From: Membranipora membranacea
Taxonomy: Eukaryota > Bryozoa > Gymnolaemata > Cheilostomatida > Membraniporidae
DNA: 64,000 nucleotides
Direction of reading: 5' to 3'
Assembly: GCA_914767715.1 (NCBI GenBank)
Contig: OU612069.1
Coordinates: forward strand, 23,061,387 to 23,125,386
This document shows positions 1 to 14,130 of the stretch, one piece after another. The notes under the pieces are model-generated. The model ran no database searches and was not told the origin of the DNA. It saw only the letters and a list, made by a program, of their open reading frames with translations. Made by a program: the position numbers and the translations under genes. The stretch's first letter is position 1. Every line of letters begins with the position of its first letter.

Positions 1-565
1 AGAGAACTTTGCAGTACCATATTACATAATTTGGATAATATAAATACATGATATTCTCATGCTTTGAGCGGATTGTTGATGATGAAGTATGGTTTGAGTG
101 AGGAGTAACCCTGTTACTCCTTTGTTTGAGTTTAGTATGAGGCTTTTGTCTGATATAAATTAATTTGACAACCCTCCTCAAACATTAACAACCATATACT
201 GCAGAAAACCAAGCCTAGCCCAGTAAGATAAGGTTAATATAGGATAAGGTTAAGATATTTTATGTAGTTGTGCACTCTTTGCAGTTACAAGTGCAGAACA
301 TATAACTCTTGTGGAGTGGAGTGGAGATCAAGATAATTATGGTTCAGCTAAGAGCCAGTCTTCAGCGGGAAAGGGTGGTGGAGCTCCACTGTGAGCAAAT
401 AATACCAGGGGCTTAGATTGTATGGTTGATAGAACTGAATTGATCCATACAGCAAAACTATGCTGAAGCTTTGGCCATTGGATTGTAACCTTGATTAATT
501 ATACTGAGAAACAAGGGGTTATGTCTATTTGATGAAAATAATCTACAACTCTTGGCTACACTTAC
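1..565. other. intron or downstream part of the MARVEL gene, no exon identified
   Basis: This stretch lies 3' (on the minus strand) of the last MARVEL exon I can place. I looked for a minus-strand 3' splice site followed by an open phase-0 hydrophobic exon. The best acceptor-like sites run into stops within a few codons. The remaining exon or exons are therefore probably beyond the left edge. Confidence 0.5.
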
Positions 566-3500
566 AAACAGGGCAATCCAGGCTGGCATCTTAGAGACAA
601 CATTGAAGAGATAGAAGAAAAACCACAGAATCACAGTGAAGAGTGCGGTACCGGCTACGAACCCGCCCCATCCTGCAGCTCCATTCTGTACATAGATCGA
701 GGCACAAATCAGGCAAATCAAACTGCATAACTGTAAGAAAATATAAGAAATAAAAAGGATTGAGATCCAAGGGAAGATCTCAATTAGAACTCAGAAAAAT
801 GAGAGTAGACATAGTACACTTTGGCCTTCTTGACAAGATTCCAGTTAATGGTTACAGTGGTGAATGGTTAGTTCAAAAGAATAAATATCAAGCAACACTT
901 AGGATTGGACCATTGGGCCAAATCTAGTTTAAGCGCTTGTATCGGGATAGCTAGTAGTAACATTTCATTATCAACCACTTTCCCTTGGTTGGGAAAGTGG
1001 TTGATAATGAAATGTTACTACCAGCTATCCCCACGACACCGTTTAAGGCCTAATCGAAAGATCAGAGTTATTAAATATAAGCAAGCATGGAGAGTTGATA
1101 GATTAATCAATAGGGCAAAACTAATCTCATCAGTGGTACTTAGCTAAGCATCGAGTCACTACAACTAAAAATAGTAAATCCTGTAACGCCCTCTGGTGTT
1201 TGGCAGCAATAAGACCAAGTTTGGTCCATTTGCCTGCATTCTGAGATGCTCCCATCCACTGGTCAGCCGCAGCGGGGTGACCAGTTGATGGTAGCAACTG
1301 GAAAGCAGGCAATTGGATTAAACTTGATCTAGGCAGCGATGTATATATTGGCTGATTTTGTGATTTTCACATTTGATGGCTGCTAATTGGAAGGGTGTTT
1401 GGTTCCTAGGACAGTAACCTCAATATTGTAGAGTTGCTCAGGCAAAACAAAAATGAAATTAAAATTCCCCACAAACGTAACACTCTATGATTGTCATGTT
1501 GACAAGGAGTATGGATTTATGTATAGGAGAAGCTTCCTATTTGTTTGGGAATTGGGGGAAGGGGGGGGGGAGGGTGTCATTGGGGGAGGGCTGTGATAGT
1601 CTATGTAACACTTCATATAGTTGAGTTCGACGAGGGTTTACTCACAGCCTCGATATACTTGAGAATGGCTGGAATGGTTCGGAGGTAGCCTCTGTTCAAA
1701 TGAATCCCCTCATTAGACGTTGATGTTGAGGTGGTCGTCTGAGTATGACTGTACGATCCTGCTGAGGCTACAAAAATATAATAACAGTTTCTGTCAATAA
1801 AAAATCTTGTGATCAATGATGTTAGCAGTGAGCATTAAAATTTTCAGAACGGCAAAAGAGAAATATAATTGAACAGCAGAAATTACAAAGAAGCCATGGG
1901 ATGGATATGGTTCCCAGACAGGATTTTCTGAAAGCAGAGTTGGGTTTATCAATAACTCAAACTCTGACCGCAAAGAAAACATGCCCAGAATAGGCCAAAC
2001 CCTGCAACGGCAAACTTAAGCAGCATTACCAAACGGGTCGAGAAGGCTTTTACCAAGCATGTACATAGCAACTGAATCAAATTCACATCAAAGCAAATGA
2101 AAAATTCACTACATTAATAATAGGAAATACGTCAGTGTTCTATAAAGAGAGTGATCAATCCATAATAATAGTATTCTCAGAATTTGGCACACGAAAATAT
2201 GTTTTAAACCAAATAATTTTGGTAGCACAAGTGACAAAGTAACCATGGATATTGCGGCATTTAGCATATTTATCGCAACTAAAATGATCCAATGATACAG
2301 TTGACCAACACTGTAATAGTGATCACTGAGGTTGTTTATCTTCACAGTTCGGGCGAGGTGCAAAAGTCTGGGGGGCTCAGACTAACTAACAATAATTGTG
2401 GGAAGTGTAAACTACGGCTGTGTAAATTCTATACAATAACTGTTATTGCCACTGACAGGTCATCTAGACACAGTTGATGCAAAAACCTGATACCATCTGA
2501 AGCATAAGCCCCTATATCATCTTTGTGATTGTGATGGACATCACATGGACATAGACAATGGACCAAGGCACTCTCGTTTTGCTAAATATTTCAGGTGACC
2601 TAATTGTACAATCGAAAAGGTTAGGCCCTATGTAAAATTACAACAAGGTGACACACATAACATTTCTATTGTGATTGGCAGCACTGGTTGAACTGGCAGC
2701 AATGTGAACAAATGTCATATATTCAACTACTAAACCTAAGGCGAATCCCCACCAACAGGCTGCCATTTTAGTTTCAGGAAATAAACAAGCAACTGACAAA
2801 AATAACCCGATCTATACCCATCTCGCCCACACGAGGTTATGGTGGTTATGATGTGACCAGAAACTGTGGGTATATTATCTAGAGTCTCTTGTGTGACTGT
2901 AGATTATGTTTTCCTGCCATAATCTAACTGATACTGTATGTTATAATATTGATTTATTCATATACGATTTTAGCTGAGATAGCTAATCATATGCAGGAGC
3001 TATAAGATAAGACCCAAAAAATCCCTGTCCTATAGGTATATGCTCTACTAAAGACACCCTCGAGGATATTTTGATGTTCTAATTTTTATCTGCCTAGCGC
3101 CACTCTAACATTCCATACAGCAAAAAATGTGAGGTTGATACATTTACCATGACTCATGGCAGTGGGTGTTTGGTGCAAGTGGTTTTACTGTGAGTATTAG
3201 TTGGTTGTCGCACTGTCACGCAGCCTCAAACAAACAAATAAGGAGGCCACATGACAAGGCTAAGGTTGTTGCATTGTAAGAAAGAAGGCAAAATATATTT
3301 GCGTACCACGTATAAATAATAGGCTACAGAAGAGTTGTACGATATATCGACAACAATAACTAGTGAAGGAGTGTTATATTGGTACCATTCTGATAGTTTT
3401 GATCATACTCTGTGCTTTCACCTGAACAGAAATAGTCATCAATTTCCATCATCAGTGCGGCAATTAGGTTGACATAGAAAAGATGGTGGGTCAGTCAATA

Positions 3501-3846
3501 CCGATGAAGTAGGGAGGTTGGGGCACCCACCCTCCCTGGGTCAGTCAATACCGATGAAGCAGGGAGGGTTTGGCACCCACCCTCCCTGGGTTAGGCGATA
3601 CAGATGGTACATAAGGAGTTATATCCTCCACAAGAAAACACCATCCAAAAATTTTTGTTTTATTGACACATGACGAACCTCGGATTTACTGGAGAATTAT
3701 CATGCAAAGCAATGTCACAAGACAGCCCCTTATCTAACCATAAGCGGTAGTACCAGTGTCTAGAGATAAGACAATAAGCCTAACAGTGATATCTTACCGT
3801 CATATGCTGGGGGAGCATCAGATTTACCGTAGCCTTCATCCATCAT
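566..3846 (-). CDS. MARVEL-domain four-pass membrane protein (MAL/plasmolipin/CMTM-like), 5' part only
   Basis: Three coding exons join in phase on the minus strand: 3846-3798 (16 codons plus 1 base, start ATG at 3846, donor GTAAGA), 1767-1646 (2 bases plus 40 codons, donor GTGAGT) and 730-566 (55 codons, donor GTAAGT). They give 112 residues; the gene then runs off the left edge. The start has A at -3, and a 3' splice site at 3900/3901 implies a 5' UTR intron. The N terminus is acidic and carries a PPAY motif (a PY motif, a possible WW-domain/Nedd4 ligand). A Thr/Ser-rich linker follows, then RGYLRTIPAILKYIEA, typical of the entry to MARVEL TM1. TM1 is about residues 47-68, a small extracellular loop contains GAAGWGG, TM2 is about 76-99 and TM3 begins at WIALF. 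MARVEL proteins act in membrane apposition, vesicle trafficking and myelin or raft membranes. The exact subfamily cannot be fixed without the C-terminal half. Confidence 0.8.
944..1031. repeat. near-perfect 41-bp-arm hairpin
   Basis: The left arm 944-984 and right arm 991-1031 are reverse complements with a single mismatch that I can see, around a 6-base loop (TTGGTT). It lies in the second intron of the MARVEL gene. It could be a very short foldback element or a structured RNA; the sequence alone does not decide. Confidence 0.85.
1212..1331. repeat. foldback MITE-like element, copy 1
   Basis: This is an imperfect palindrome of about 120 bp. The left half, with landmarks AGACCAAGTTTGGTCC, TTGCCTGC and CACTGGTCA, is matched in reverse complement by the right half (TGACCAGT, GCAGGCAATTGG, AAACTTGATCT). 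The same structure recurs at 59,732-59,846 and, more diverged, at 58,351-58,505. This marks it as a dispersed non-autonomous element with no coding capacity. Confidence 0.7.
3491..3590. repeat. two tandem copies of a 50-bp unit
   Basis: Two head-to-tail 50-bp copies both begin TCAGTCAATACCGATGAAG and end CACCCACCCTCCCTGGG, with a few differences between them. It lies in the first intron of the MARVEL gene. Confidence 0.85.
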
Positions 3847-6757
3847 GTTGATTATATTTCAGGTTACAGTGATATGATTCCGAAGTATCGATTGCAAAAT
3901 CTGTAAGAAAAGAAACAGGCTTACAAGTGTATTATAGCCAATCCAAGTCACACTCATATGACAATGAAAACTTTACACAGGCCATATCTTAGTTCAATAG
4001 ACTCCGTCAGCCAAGTTCTGAAATACTCCTGCTGGCACCCCTATAGGCCTACATCATATTTAAAAAAAAACATCCAACTTTGACTGGATTAGATTCAAAA
4101 TCAACCACAGTGCTTCATTATATTACACAGACCAGCAGTGGACAACCTGCTTCCATTTTGTCGGTGTGGCATATTGGGTGATTCTTTGTGGCCTAATTAT
4201 GGCTGTAAAAAATACAACACCTTTATTTTCTTTCATATTTGTGTATGTCCAAGCATGTATAGCCAGTCTTTTTTATGAAAGAAAAAAAATGACTTGACAA
4301 TACACCCTGCCCTTCGCTCCACCACTTGAAACACAGTTATATAGCACACGGTATCTCAGTAATGATGACAAAATCCAATGTCACAAAACATCAGAAGATT
4401 AGATAAACTATATTAGAATTATTTTGATGCGAGTTGACGTTCTTGGCAACATCACACCATTTTGATTGTCCCATATATCCGATTTTGTCGGTAAAAAATA
4501 CACCTGGCACATCAAATTTATGCCTAAAAGTTATGTTGAGGCCTTTTGGGCCGAGCCTGCGTAAAATAAGACCTCCGGGGAGAACCTTCGAATTTTTTTG
4601 CAAAATCTATATCAAACTATGCAAATTTATGCACGCTGAGCATAACATTTATGCAGAAATGTAGATGTGTAATTTATGATTGATATCTGGCCAAAAGAGA
4701 CAATTTTCAAACAATTCTTTGCTCAGAATCCAGTGAAATCTCTTGTCAAAAATTTCTTTACTGTGCTCAGTTCCCAGTAACTTCTAACACATAATGTTTG
4801 ATGGATTTCATCATTCCATGCAAAAAAAGAAAATTATTGGTTTTAAACTGCTGACATTGGTAAAAACCCTGACCAAGCACTTGGCACTGACCACAGTTGC
4901 TGGTTTTACAACGTGAATTTCTACCATATTTTTTGATACCGAGGCTTTAATAAGAACAAACCGACTGTGTAGAAGTTATTGAACTCCACAACTGTATGAT
5001 TTCTTTGCAAATCAGAGACCGTACCTGATAACATGATTTTAAAATACCAAATTTTCCAAGATTCTCATAAACAAGCAGTAAATTTCTAATTCTCATCTCA
5101 AAGTCGATTAGGCCTAGGCCTATGACATATTTACCCATTGTAGAAAGCAACAGAAAAATGAAACCAGGTGAATCAAGGAGATTGTATTACTTCTCCTCAG
5201 TAGCCCAATGCCCTACCATACTAAGTTATAGATGGGCAATAGCAGGTTTGTGTCAAAAAGTAACATTGGGGCCTACTCATGTAATCTTCATGCAGCAAGA
5301 ATGGTTTCGATAACGCGACATATTTGTACCCGGGTTATAATATGGATTGCTAAGCCTATGACAATGAACAACGCACAGTAGTACTAGCTCACTCCCGTTT
5401 GAAATGGACCAGTAAATGTGAGTAAGTGCACAAAATTACAGAGGAATTGACAGATTATGTTGTTCATTTTTCTAAACGTTCCTTGTATCTGGTTTGTTTG
5501 ATAAGTTCAAGGGGTGAATTTGTTCATCAGCCAGTAAATAGGTCACATTCATCGTGTCTGTCATACAGTCATACTGCCATCATGACAGCTACAAAAAACT
5601 ACTTTTATTTGAGTGTAGTGAGTATAGGCTTGATATAGTGTAAGATCTAGTTAGACGGATGCATTGGACATCATGCTTTTGTAGTGAGTTTAAGTTTACA
5701 CGCACTCCCATACCAGCATACAACACATCACAACACAGCAAGCTTTAAACAATCTCAAATATTAACTCCTTGCCTTGGACAGGTCAAACTGCACTGAAAG
5801 TGACTGTGACTAGCATGGTGGTATGGCTGTGTATATATTGTTTTGTGCCAAGGAAAAGATGGATTAGATACAATGAAGTAGGGAAGCTTGAGCAAGTTCT
5901 TAGTTTGCAAGTTTCTCGAACTCCTTGCTCTGAGTAGCAGCAGTGTAGACTAGTAAGTAGTGAATGGGTAGGTTGTAGTACTAGTACTACTAGTTGGACT
6001 GGAGGAATACTAGTACTAGTAGGTAGGAGAAGAATGTAATAAATAAAACATACAATAATTAATATGTATTGTTGAATTCATGAATAGCTCCTTGATGCAA
6101 ACAATTTTACAAGAACTTTAAGTTCACTACAGGTATAATGATCTATCAAGACAATTGATACGCTAACCGCAACTCACTGTTCTTACTCTTGGAAATGAAT
6201 CCTCCTAGGCCTACTTTCAGCAGAGTGAGAAATTGATTGGATTGAATTAATTTCCTGCTCAATACTATTTAACCTTGACCTTTTTATTGATTCTGAAAAT
6301 GATTAAATTGAGCCGCTGTAATGAGAAAACAGGAAGTCAATTATTGACAAAGCAAAGCAAGCACCTGCAAAAACTTAGTCAGCATCTATTTGACTTCAGT
6401 ATCCAAGTTCACAGGATTAGATTATGATTTGAATCAAAACTTAATTCTCAAGAGTCTGTTGTTCTATCATCTGAGGAATCAAGTATCAGCAATATTGAGC
6501 TGAAAGTGTGGTAAGCATGACACAACCAGTGGCCATCTTCAGTAGATGAGTCACCACTTCTAACAACTACTTGCCAAACTCTCTTCTCTAGTCTGTCTCT
6601 GATCTTATGATTTATTATATATTGTATTAATAAGTCAAACATATATGTCTGGAGGCAATTTGACACTTTCTTTCCGTCTTCTTTAAAGGTAGTTGGTCTC
6701 CATTGTCATGATCATAGAAAGCCACAAAGGTCTTGCCAGTTTTGTTTACCACCATAC

Positions 6758-6856
6758 CACAGGTCTCCTCCAAAACCTTGGATTTTGGCAATGTTTGACT
6801 GCCCAAGGGGGGCAGTCAAACATTGCCAAAATCCCAGGTTTTTGAGTAGACCTGTG
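6758..6856. repeat. long hairpin with perfect 24-bp core
   Basis: Bases 6781-6804 are the exact reverse complement of 6810-6833 around a 5-base loop. The pairing continues imperfectly outward to CACAGGTCT on the left and AGACCTGTG on the right, giving arms of about 48 bp. The geometry resembles the hairpin at 944-1031, but the sequence differs. Confidence 0.8.
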
Positions 6857-9800
6857 CACCATACCTCAAGTCAATGCTCATGCTGGTGTGATGATGTCTG
6901 ACCCAATCTGGGGCAGGGTCAGCCCACTTAAGTGTATATATCCATGGGGCAATCAAGTTAGTTATGGATATGTGTATGTTTGATATGTAGGACTAGTCGC
7001 TTCCTGTTAGTGAAAGGCATATCCAAGAGCAGATCAAGTGATTAGACCTACGTACATATGCAATATATATATATATAACAAGCTTCCTTCTGGAATTTTG
7101 GGTCTAAAACAGATACATATATATTGGCATTTAGCAAATCCTGGAATGTTGTTAGGATCGCAGTAAATGAATGGGCTGATTGGTACTCATCATCCTGTTA
7201 TGTATCCCGCAGGTTCTCAATTCATAGCATGTCATTGTCTCGTGTTTTTTGGCATATTTTCAAACCTAGCCGGCCCATCTTCGACTCATTGTCAACTGTC
7301 TAGTGATTCTCTATTAAACCAAGGTTATGATTTAGTCGTGGAAATAATGGAGTCTCTTGCCCTCAATTTAAGCTTATATCAGATCATGGTGTTACTGGTT
7401 TGAACAGGAATTTTGGACAATCATTGAAGCTCAAACAAACAACTCTTTAAGTCTTGCAATAAAGAGATATCTCGTGGAAACCTTGGCAGGCATAAATGGC
7501 TAGTCAGGATCACCAAGAGACTTTGTGTCACACAACATTGAAAAGGACTCAGTTGTTGAATGTTGAGGTGTGTGTTATCTCGGTTGAATAGATCGAGATG
7601 CTTTTTAAGCCCTGAGCAATGAACTAAGTTCCCAGATATCTGAATTTAACAAATGTGATCCTGTATTCATGCCATCGTCTATGATAAAATCATATCAGGG
7701 AGAATGTTCAGTAAACTCTACAATTGTTTGATGAGGACGACCTCCTAAACCTCATGAGAGACATGGCGTCTTGCCGATTGCGCACAGAGAGAGATTATAT
7801 GTTGTGACTATTCACGGCTAACTTGACCTTCTTGCAGTTTTCTTCAAATGATACTGTCATTTGATGTCTATGAAGCTATCTATGAAGTCTATCATGCTTT
7901 CATGACCTAGTAATTGTAAAAATACTAAGAGATAGAGATCAATGCATTACATGTAGAGTTCTTACCTGAATAGTGAAGTGTGTTACTCCCTCTTCTCTCT
8001 TAGGTGTGTTGCATCTAAATTTACTTCAAGCAGTGGTGCCCATACCTCTCTTGTTAACTTATTACTTTAAAGTGACCTGACTGATGGTCATGTGTGCTTT
8101 TTAAAACATGTGACAGAGAAGCATTCAAGGAAAATATGTGCCAAAATTCCCAGTTTTGGATGAATCAATTATTGGTGTTTACTGATGATGCAACCTTCAC
8201 TTTATGTAGTTCCAATAATCAAAATAACTTATCTTTATATTGAATGATGCAATTCAATATGGGCCTAGCATTTTGCAACGAGTGTTCCAGGAATTCTAAA
8301 GTTGTATCTGGAATTCAGTGAATACTCGTGTTTTTGATGCAAAAAATAACAGCATGCAGGTATGTTGATATTGTCGTGTAAAAGTATTAAAACTTTTAAT
8401 CTTTGTAACGACATGTTTTATCCATGGAGGCAGGTTTTGATTGAGCAGATTGTAGCCTTATCCTTTCGCCAGGAGTGTAAGAAAGGAAAGTAAGTCGGAT
8501 TCAACAGAAAGTTTTACATGTTGGTTTGCGTGTTCATTCTGTCTATTAGGGATACATTCACTTGTTCCATTGATGATTATTTTCTTTATACTTGAACGCA
8601 CTAGATTGAGTAGGCAGCCTAATCAATGCTGTTATGCTAGCTATCCTATTTCAATTTGTAAAGCAAACTTCATTCAATTACTTGTCTATTTCATTCAAAT
8701 ACAAACACATTAGTTTTCAACCGGCTGTCAGTTGTTAGAAGCATATGTAGACTAATAACGCTGAACTCTGGAGTTACGTTTTAGATAAAGCATAACTATG
8801 ATTCAGGTCAAGAGTGAACATGAGTTAGCTTGTGGGTCAGCAGTAAACTGTTTGTGTTCATACTGGGTGTCAATCAGCATGGAAAGTCTGGATCATTAAC
8901 AGACAATGTGATGGCATGTGACCCATTTGTTAGACTCTATTCCCAAAGTCCAGAAAGCTTGTTGGGCTACCTTTAGATCGTATGCTTCAGCGTCCTCCTC
9001 TTCCTAGTTTGCCATAAATTTGAACCTACACTGCAAACACTTCCCTTCCTTGTTGCCAACCTAGTAATTCAATGCACAGTTACCCAAATAAGTTCTGACA
9101 TAAGATTCCTCCCTTGCTCATGACTTTGAAAGGCCCCTTCTGACGGTTGTAATGCCCAAGTTTTTCTGTCCTTTGGTTTCCTTTCAAAGGTTTTTTGCCA
9201 CAAAGACCCGCAGTTTTCACTTGGATATCTAAGTTTGTTTGACTTATATGTTGGTTAGCATCCTATCAGTCTTATACCAACCACCAAATACTGGAGTATC
9301 TGGGTGGGCCTAAGGACTCAGGGATAAACATATTATCATGAAGTAGCCTGGTTGGGATTAGAGGTTGGCTTTTGCATGTAAATCACTGGATTTGTGTGAA
9401 TAAGGGTGTGTTTAATCAGTAGGCCTAGTCTGATTCATTAGACAAGAAAATCAATGTTGACACACAGTAGCACAGTAGTGTAGTAAGCGGAGAGTTGTTG
9501 TTTGATTCAGTTAATAATGCCACTGATATACAGTGGAGTAGCTTGTACTCTGGCTAATTTTGATGCACTTCAACTCAGGACAAGAGAGTGACCCCGGCTG
9601 GATTAAAACTCTGTTTCGGTCTTTGATTTCAGTTCATCCAGCTGTATTTCGATTCTGAGAGTATTCCAGTATACCTTGTCTGTCAGAAGAGTTGTTGTCT
9701 GAGGCAGTATTGAGTTTCTCTATAATACAAACCCTCAGATTTCTGTGAATTTCAGGTGGCCAGTGTGTTGCTGCAATCTAGATTACGCTGGTTGAAATTG

Positions 9801-12800
9801 AAATTTGATTAGACAAAACTGTGGCCACCATTATCAGTATGGCCCGCTCATATGGGTTTTGTGAAATCATAGCTCACCAAAACATAGTGTTTTCGATTTG
9901 TGAGGGGAATCTTGTTTGTTGCTCAGAGCATCTCATCCTTTTTACACTCAACACGGTGCACTTTATTTCTCAGTGTTCCCACCTTTGACAAGACCATCAT
10001 TATCATGACACCCTTATTTTCAGTCCATTGTTTACTAAATCAGTTCAGTCTACTTGTCTTGCAATTAATTGTGAGGGTTTTGTGGTTAGGTTTATTGGTG
10101 TGTAATTTAGCCTATTAGCAGCTAGACAAATCATTGTCCCCTATTAGCTTTAGATACTGAATCCAGCTGCTGCCAGCCACTAACATGTGGGCCTTACTAT
10201 GTGATAGTACTTCAGTGACACTCCTGACAGATACAACAAACAGTAGTGCGCATACCACTGCACAACACACAGGTCTTCAGCTAGAAACCATGAGTCATGC
10301 GCTGTTTCAAGGCCTTCTCTAGTACTACCTCCTAATGGCCGGCCCCAGCAGCATGAAGCCACCCCTGTGTGTTGATGAGCCTCTCAATCTATCTCTTCAA
10401 GCCCTCAGTGCATATTGTCAGTTAGTATGCCTATGGTGCAATCTGATGTTTGGATATGCTGGTGTAGATTTCAGATCGTGAGTGGGAGGCGTATTGTAAT
10501 GAAGAGAATATAATAAATGTTCATAATTTTGATCAGATCATCATTTCCTCATCAGTATAATCAGTTCTGTGGATTCTTGCCATTAGTGTCTGCTGATCAG
10601 CCAGCCGTTATAGTGACACTGTTAAGGCTAAACGCTTCCATCTTTATGTTGCTTTCCCCATCCTCTTCTGCTAAAAATGTACATTATTAGTCTATCGCTA
10701 TTTGATTTGTAGAGGACATTTTGTGGATTGATTGCTCTACTTATGAATGATTCCAAGAACATGATATCGGATGGCATTCCATTTGGTAATCCCTATTGTT
10801 CTGACTGATTACAATATCAGGAGATTGATAAGTGGTTTGATGATCCAGCCTCTCCTATAAGCAGTGACAACATCTCCAATCAAGTGGTTTCGTTGCCCAA
10901 CAGTCTTAAAACTTTGTGTTTCTGCTTAAATATTCTGGCATGGAAATTGGTTTGGTTTTGAGTGTCTTGTTGGTTCCACATGGCACAACAGGTTCTTTGT
11001 TGGCGGACCAGTCTACAGGTAATTGGACCCTGGTTTGGAGCAGAACCTGTGATTGTGATTGTGACTGTCTGAACCAGACGATGACAAGATCTTCCGTCAA
11101 GTGTCTTTGTTTACTATTTAGCTATTACTGGTATCATATTCTTTGCCATCATAGTCATCATGATCCTTCACTTGTTGACGTTCTCGTTGTCTAAGTCTGC
11201 CGAGATTCTGATTCTGTTTATTTGTTCTATTATTAATTTCGGATTTACATGGGGGCAGTAGATACCAAACAGTGTGTTGTTATCAGCACTTTATAAACCT
11301 GACACATAGCCTGTTTATTGAATCACTATCTTGCTATGGCTCTTAGGGAAAAGGACCTAAGTGTCTAAATATTATGATTGCTTCCTCATTTTGTCGTATC
11401 ATAATTATGATAGAGATTCATTTAAAGTTCAGCAATTCACGTGTTAAGAAGTCTCCTGGATTAAGTTCTGTCACTGGTCTGATTCCTTTTCCATAGGAGA
11501 CTGCCGGTGAGTATGTTTACATTGTCATCATAGCATAGCTAGGTTAGAGTACTCACAAGTCTGGTATGGTATGTATACTAGTTACTACAAGGTTAGACTG
11601 CTGGTTCCATCAATCCCCATAGGGACTCGGTGTGTCTGTAAGTAGTTTTGTGTTTCATGGTTTATGATATGTACCTATTAGTAATATAGAAGTCTGCTCT
11701 TTGGACACATACAATTTTGAATGTAATAGATTAACTCGGATTTCACAGTATTGAAAGTGGCTTTGGGCACATTCGCAAGCTAAAATTGACCAGCTGTTGT
11801 TGCGTGTAGACTGGTGGTGTGTCAATTTCAATGATAATATTGAAACTTTCAGGAAGCTGTAATGCAACCAGTAAAACGCTCATATAGACTATGGCTGTGA
11901 TATTCACCTGTTATCAGTTATTTTAGGCCTATGCTTGGAGGTAGATAATATTTATCAGAGCTGATCATGTATTCTCATACATCGACATAGTCTAGATTTG
12001 CGCCCGTGATGAATATGCCTTATCGTATTTGCCCCATTTATCTTACTATTTAGTTTGACTTATGATGCTGATGTGATGGTATAGGATGAAGGATTTCACT
12101 GATTTTGTTTTTTCTGAATTGCTGTTTCTCGAGGTCTAACCCTCCCTACAAGCCCTGCACATGACAACTACAAAGATTGGAAAGTTATCTATGGTCATCG
12201 GTTTGTTATAACCGAGAAGAAACCAAAGAGTAGTTTGGGTTGTGATGGTAGTTTGACTCTCTTGTAGTGATGCCTAGATTAGAACAAAACGCCCTCAATA
12301 GCGTGAGTTGTTGTGTATTTACTTGGAAAGTAAGCTTTGGTTAGGATGATTGTGACGCTCAGTGTCATGTAAGAGTGAATGTGGGTGTTGAGCACTTGCC
12401 GGGTACGTACACCGCCATACTCATCGACAGTGGAGACTCTTTGATTGTTTTCTAAGTGAGTTAGACATCACAAAACTACACCTACTGTGTAATTACAGAT
12501 CTACCAGTCTAGAATTATCTTCCTGTATTGTGTACTGTCAAGCTCACTTTATCCAGGTTCATTGTCTGATGATGTTGACACTTTCCCCCTCTCTCATGTC
12601 CAATCATATTGCTCTAACAATCAATTATTGACCTTGGGAATGACGAAATCTGCTGTTGGTGGAAGGTTGGAGCCTTGTTCTAGCTGGTATGAAGCCCCTA
12701 TAGAATTAGGCGATGAGTGTAATTTTATTTTTGTCCACACTGTCAGAAAGTTGTAATCATTTCGGCACAGCTTAGAATTTAGATTCTAATCATTCCCCTA

Positions 12801-14130
12801 TCCTTTAGGCTTTATAGGCAAGTATAATAGATTATTGAGATGAATGGGCAAATTTCTCTTCGGTCACCCGAATAGAGAATCAAATCACCCGAATCATCGA
12901 GTGTCTGGATATGACTCATCATTTTGAATAATGGATTCTTAATCCAAATAGAAGGTCTCAATAGATTGACAGGACATCATGGAAATAAAATTAAAGTTCT
13001 TTAGTGCATTTATAGTTCATTGATGTTCCTGTCTCTTTGATCAAAGCTGATTTTATAGGCCCGGTGTTTAGTTCAAAGAAGCTTTGAAGACTAGCCAAGG
13101 TTATGCTTCCTATTTTTAAGAATCCTATGATATTCACCAAGCATCTATATTGGTGATTTCAGACACCATGCTTCATGCTCTGCTGATCTAATTTCATTGA
13201 TAACCGATCCATATAAAGCCATACAACCATACTAGCCTAGCTGAGAGTATAGCAGGCTATGTTTGTATAACTCGGCTTTAGATGGATCTGCTATCAATGG
13301 AATGAGATCCTATCCTGCCTGTATGGCGTAGTTATGACACTTTGACATACAAGTATCTCCTAAAGGTCAGGCTTATCTAGCTATCCTATGCCACTGGTCA
13401 TACTATAAGTGCCCAATCCTACGATAAATATGGCGTGTGTAGCCACAGCTTAAGTACGCCCGCAGTGAGCCCTGTTTGTCTCCTGTCCGACAGTTTTGAC
13501 AAACTTCAATTTGTGGAAAAGGAAGCAAAGTTTGTCCACTCTCCCCTTCCACTTGTCAAACATAATAGTGAGTAGTCAGTGCCCATGTCTTCTTTCCCCA
13601 TCACTAATCTCGAAGCTTAGAATTAGTAAAAGGGAAAATGAACATGAATACATAACCTGTTTGACAGGGGATAAAAGTTCATCTTTTAATCTATGGAATA
13701 GTGCGCAAGCTCTTTCCCACCCAAAGCTGACTCAAGCTTGTCAAGACAGCATTGATAAGTATGAGTCAGCTTTTCTTAATCATTAGAAATACACTTGGAT
13801 GAGCACAATATGGTTGAAACCCCCATCAAGGACCCGATTGGAACTATCTAAATTCAAACCAGGAGCAGGGCCACATAGTACGTACACTAAGTATAATGTC
13901 TCTATTTTTGTTTGTAGAAAACTCAGTGACTACTCATTTAGTCTGAACATTGACTGATCAAATTTGACAGCCAAGTGTCACATTGGGGATCACTCATCAG
14001 TCATACAGAGTATATACAGGGTATCTGAACTGTGATTCAATTTTACTGTGGATATATACCAGCCAATCCAGTCTCATCCGATCCTTGAGGCAGACTAAAC
14101 TCTATACTGTCATCCAGGACATATCCTAGT

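Noticed and set aside
10906-11194. 92-codon plus frame with a CDCDCDC stretch
   Set aside because: The Cys-Asp run comes from a GATTGT microsatellite; no splice support and no family.
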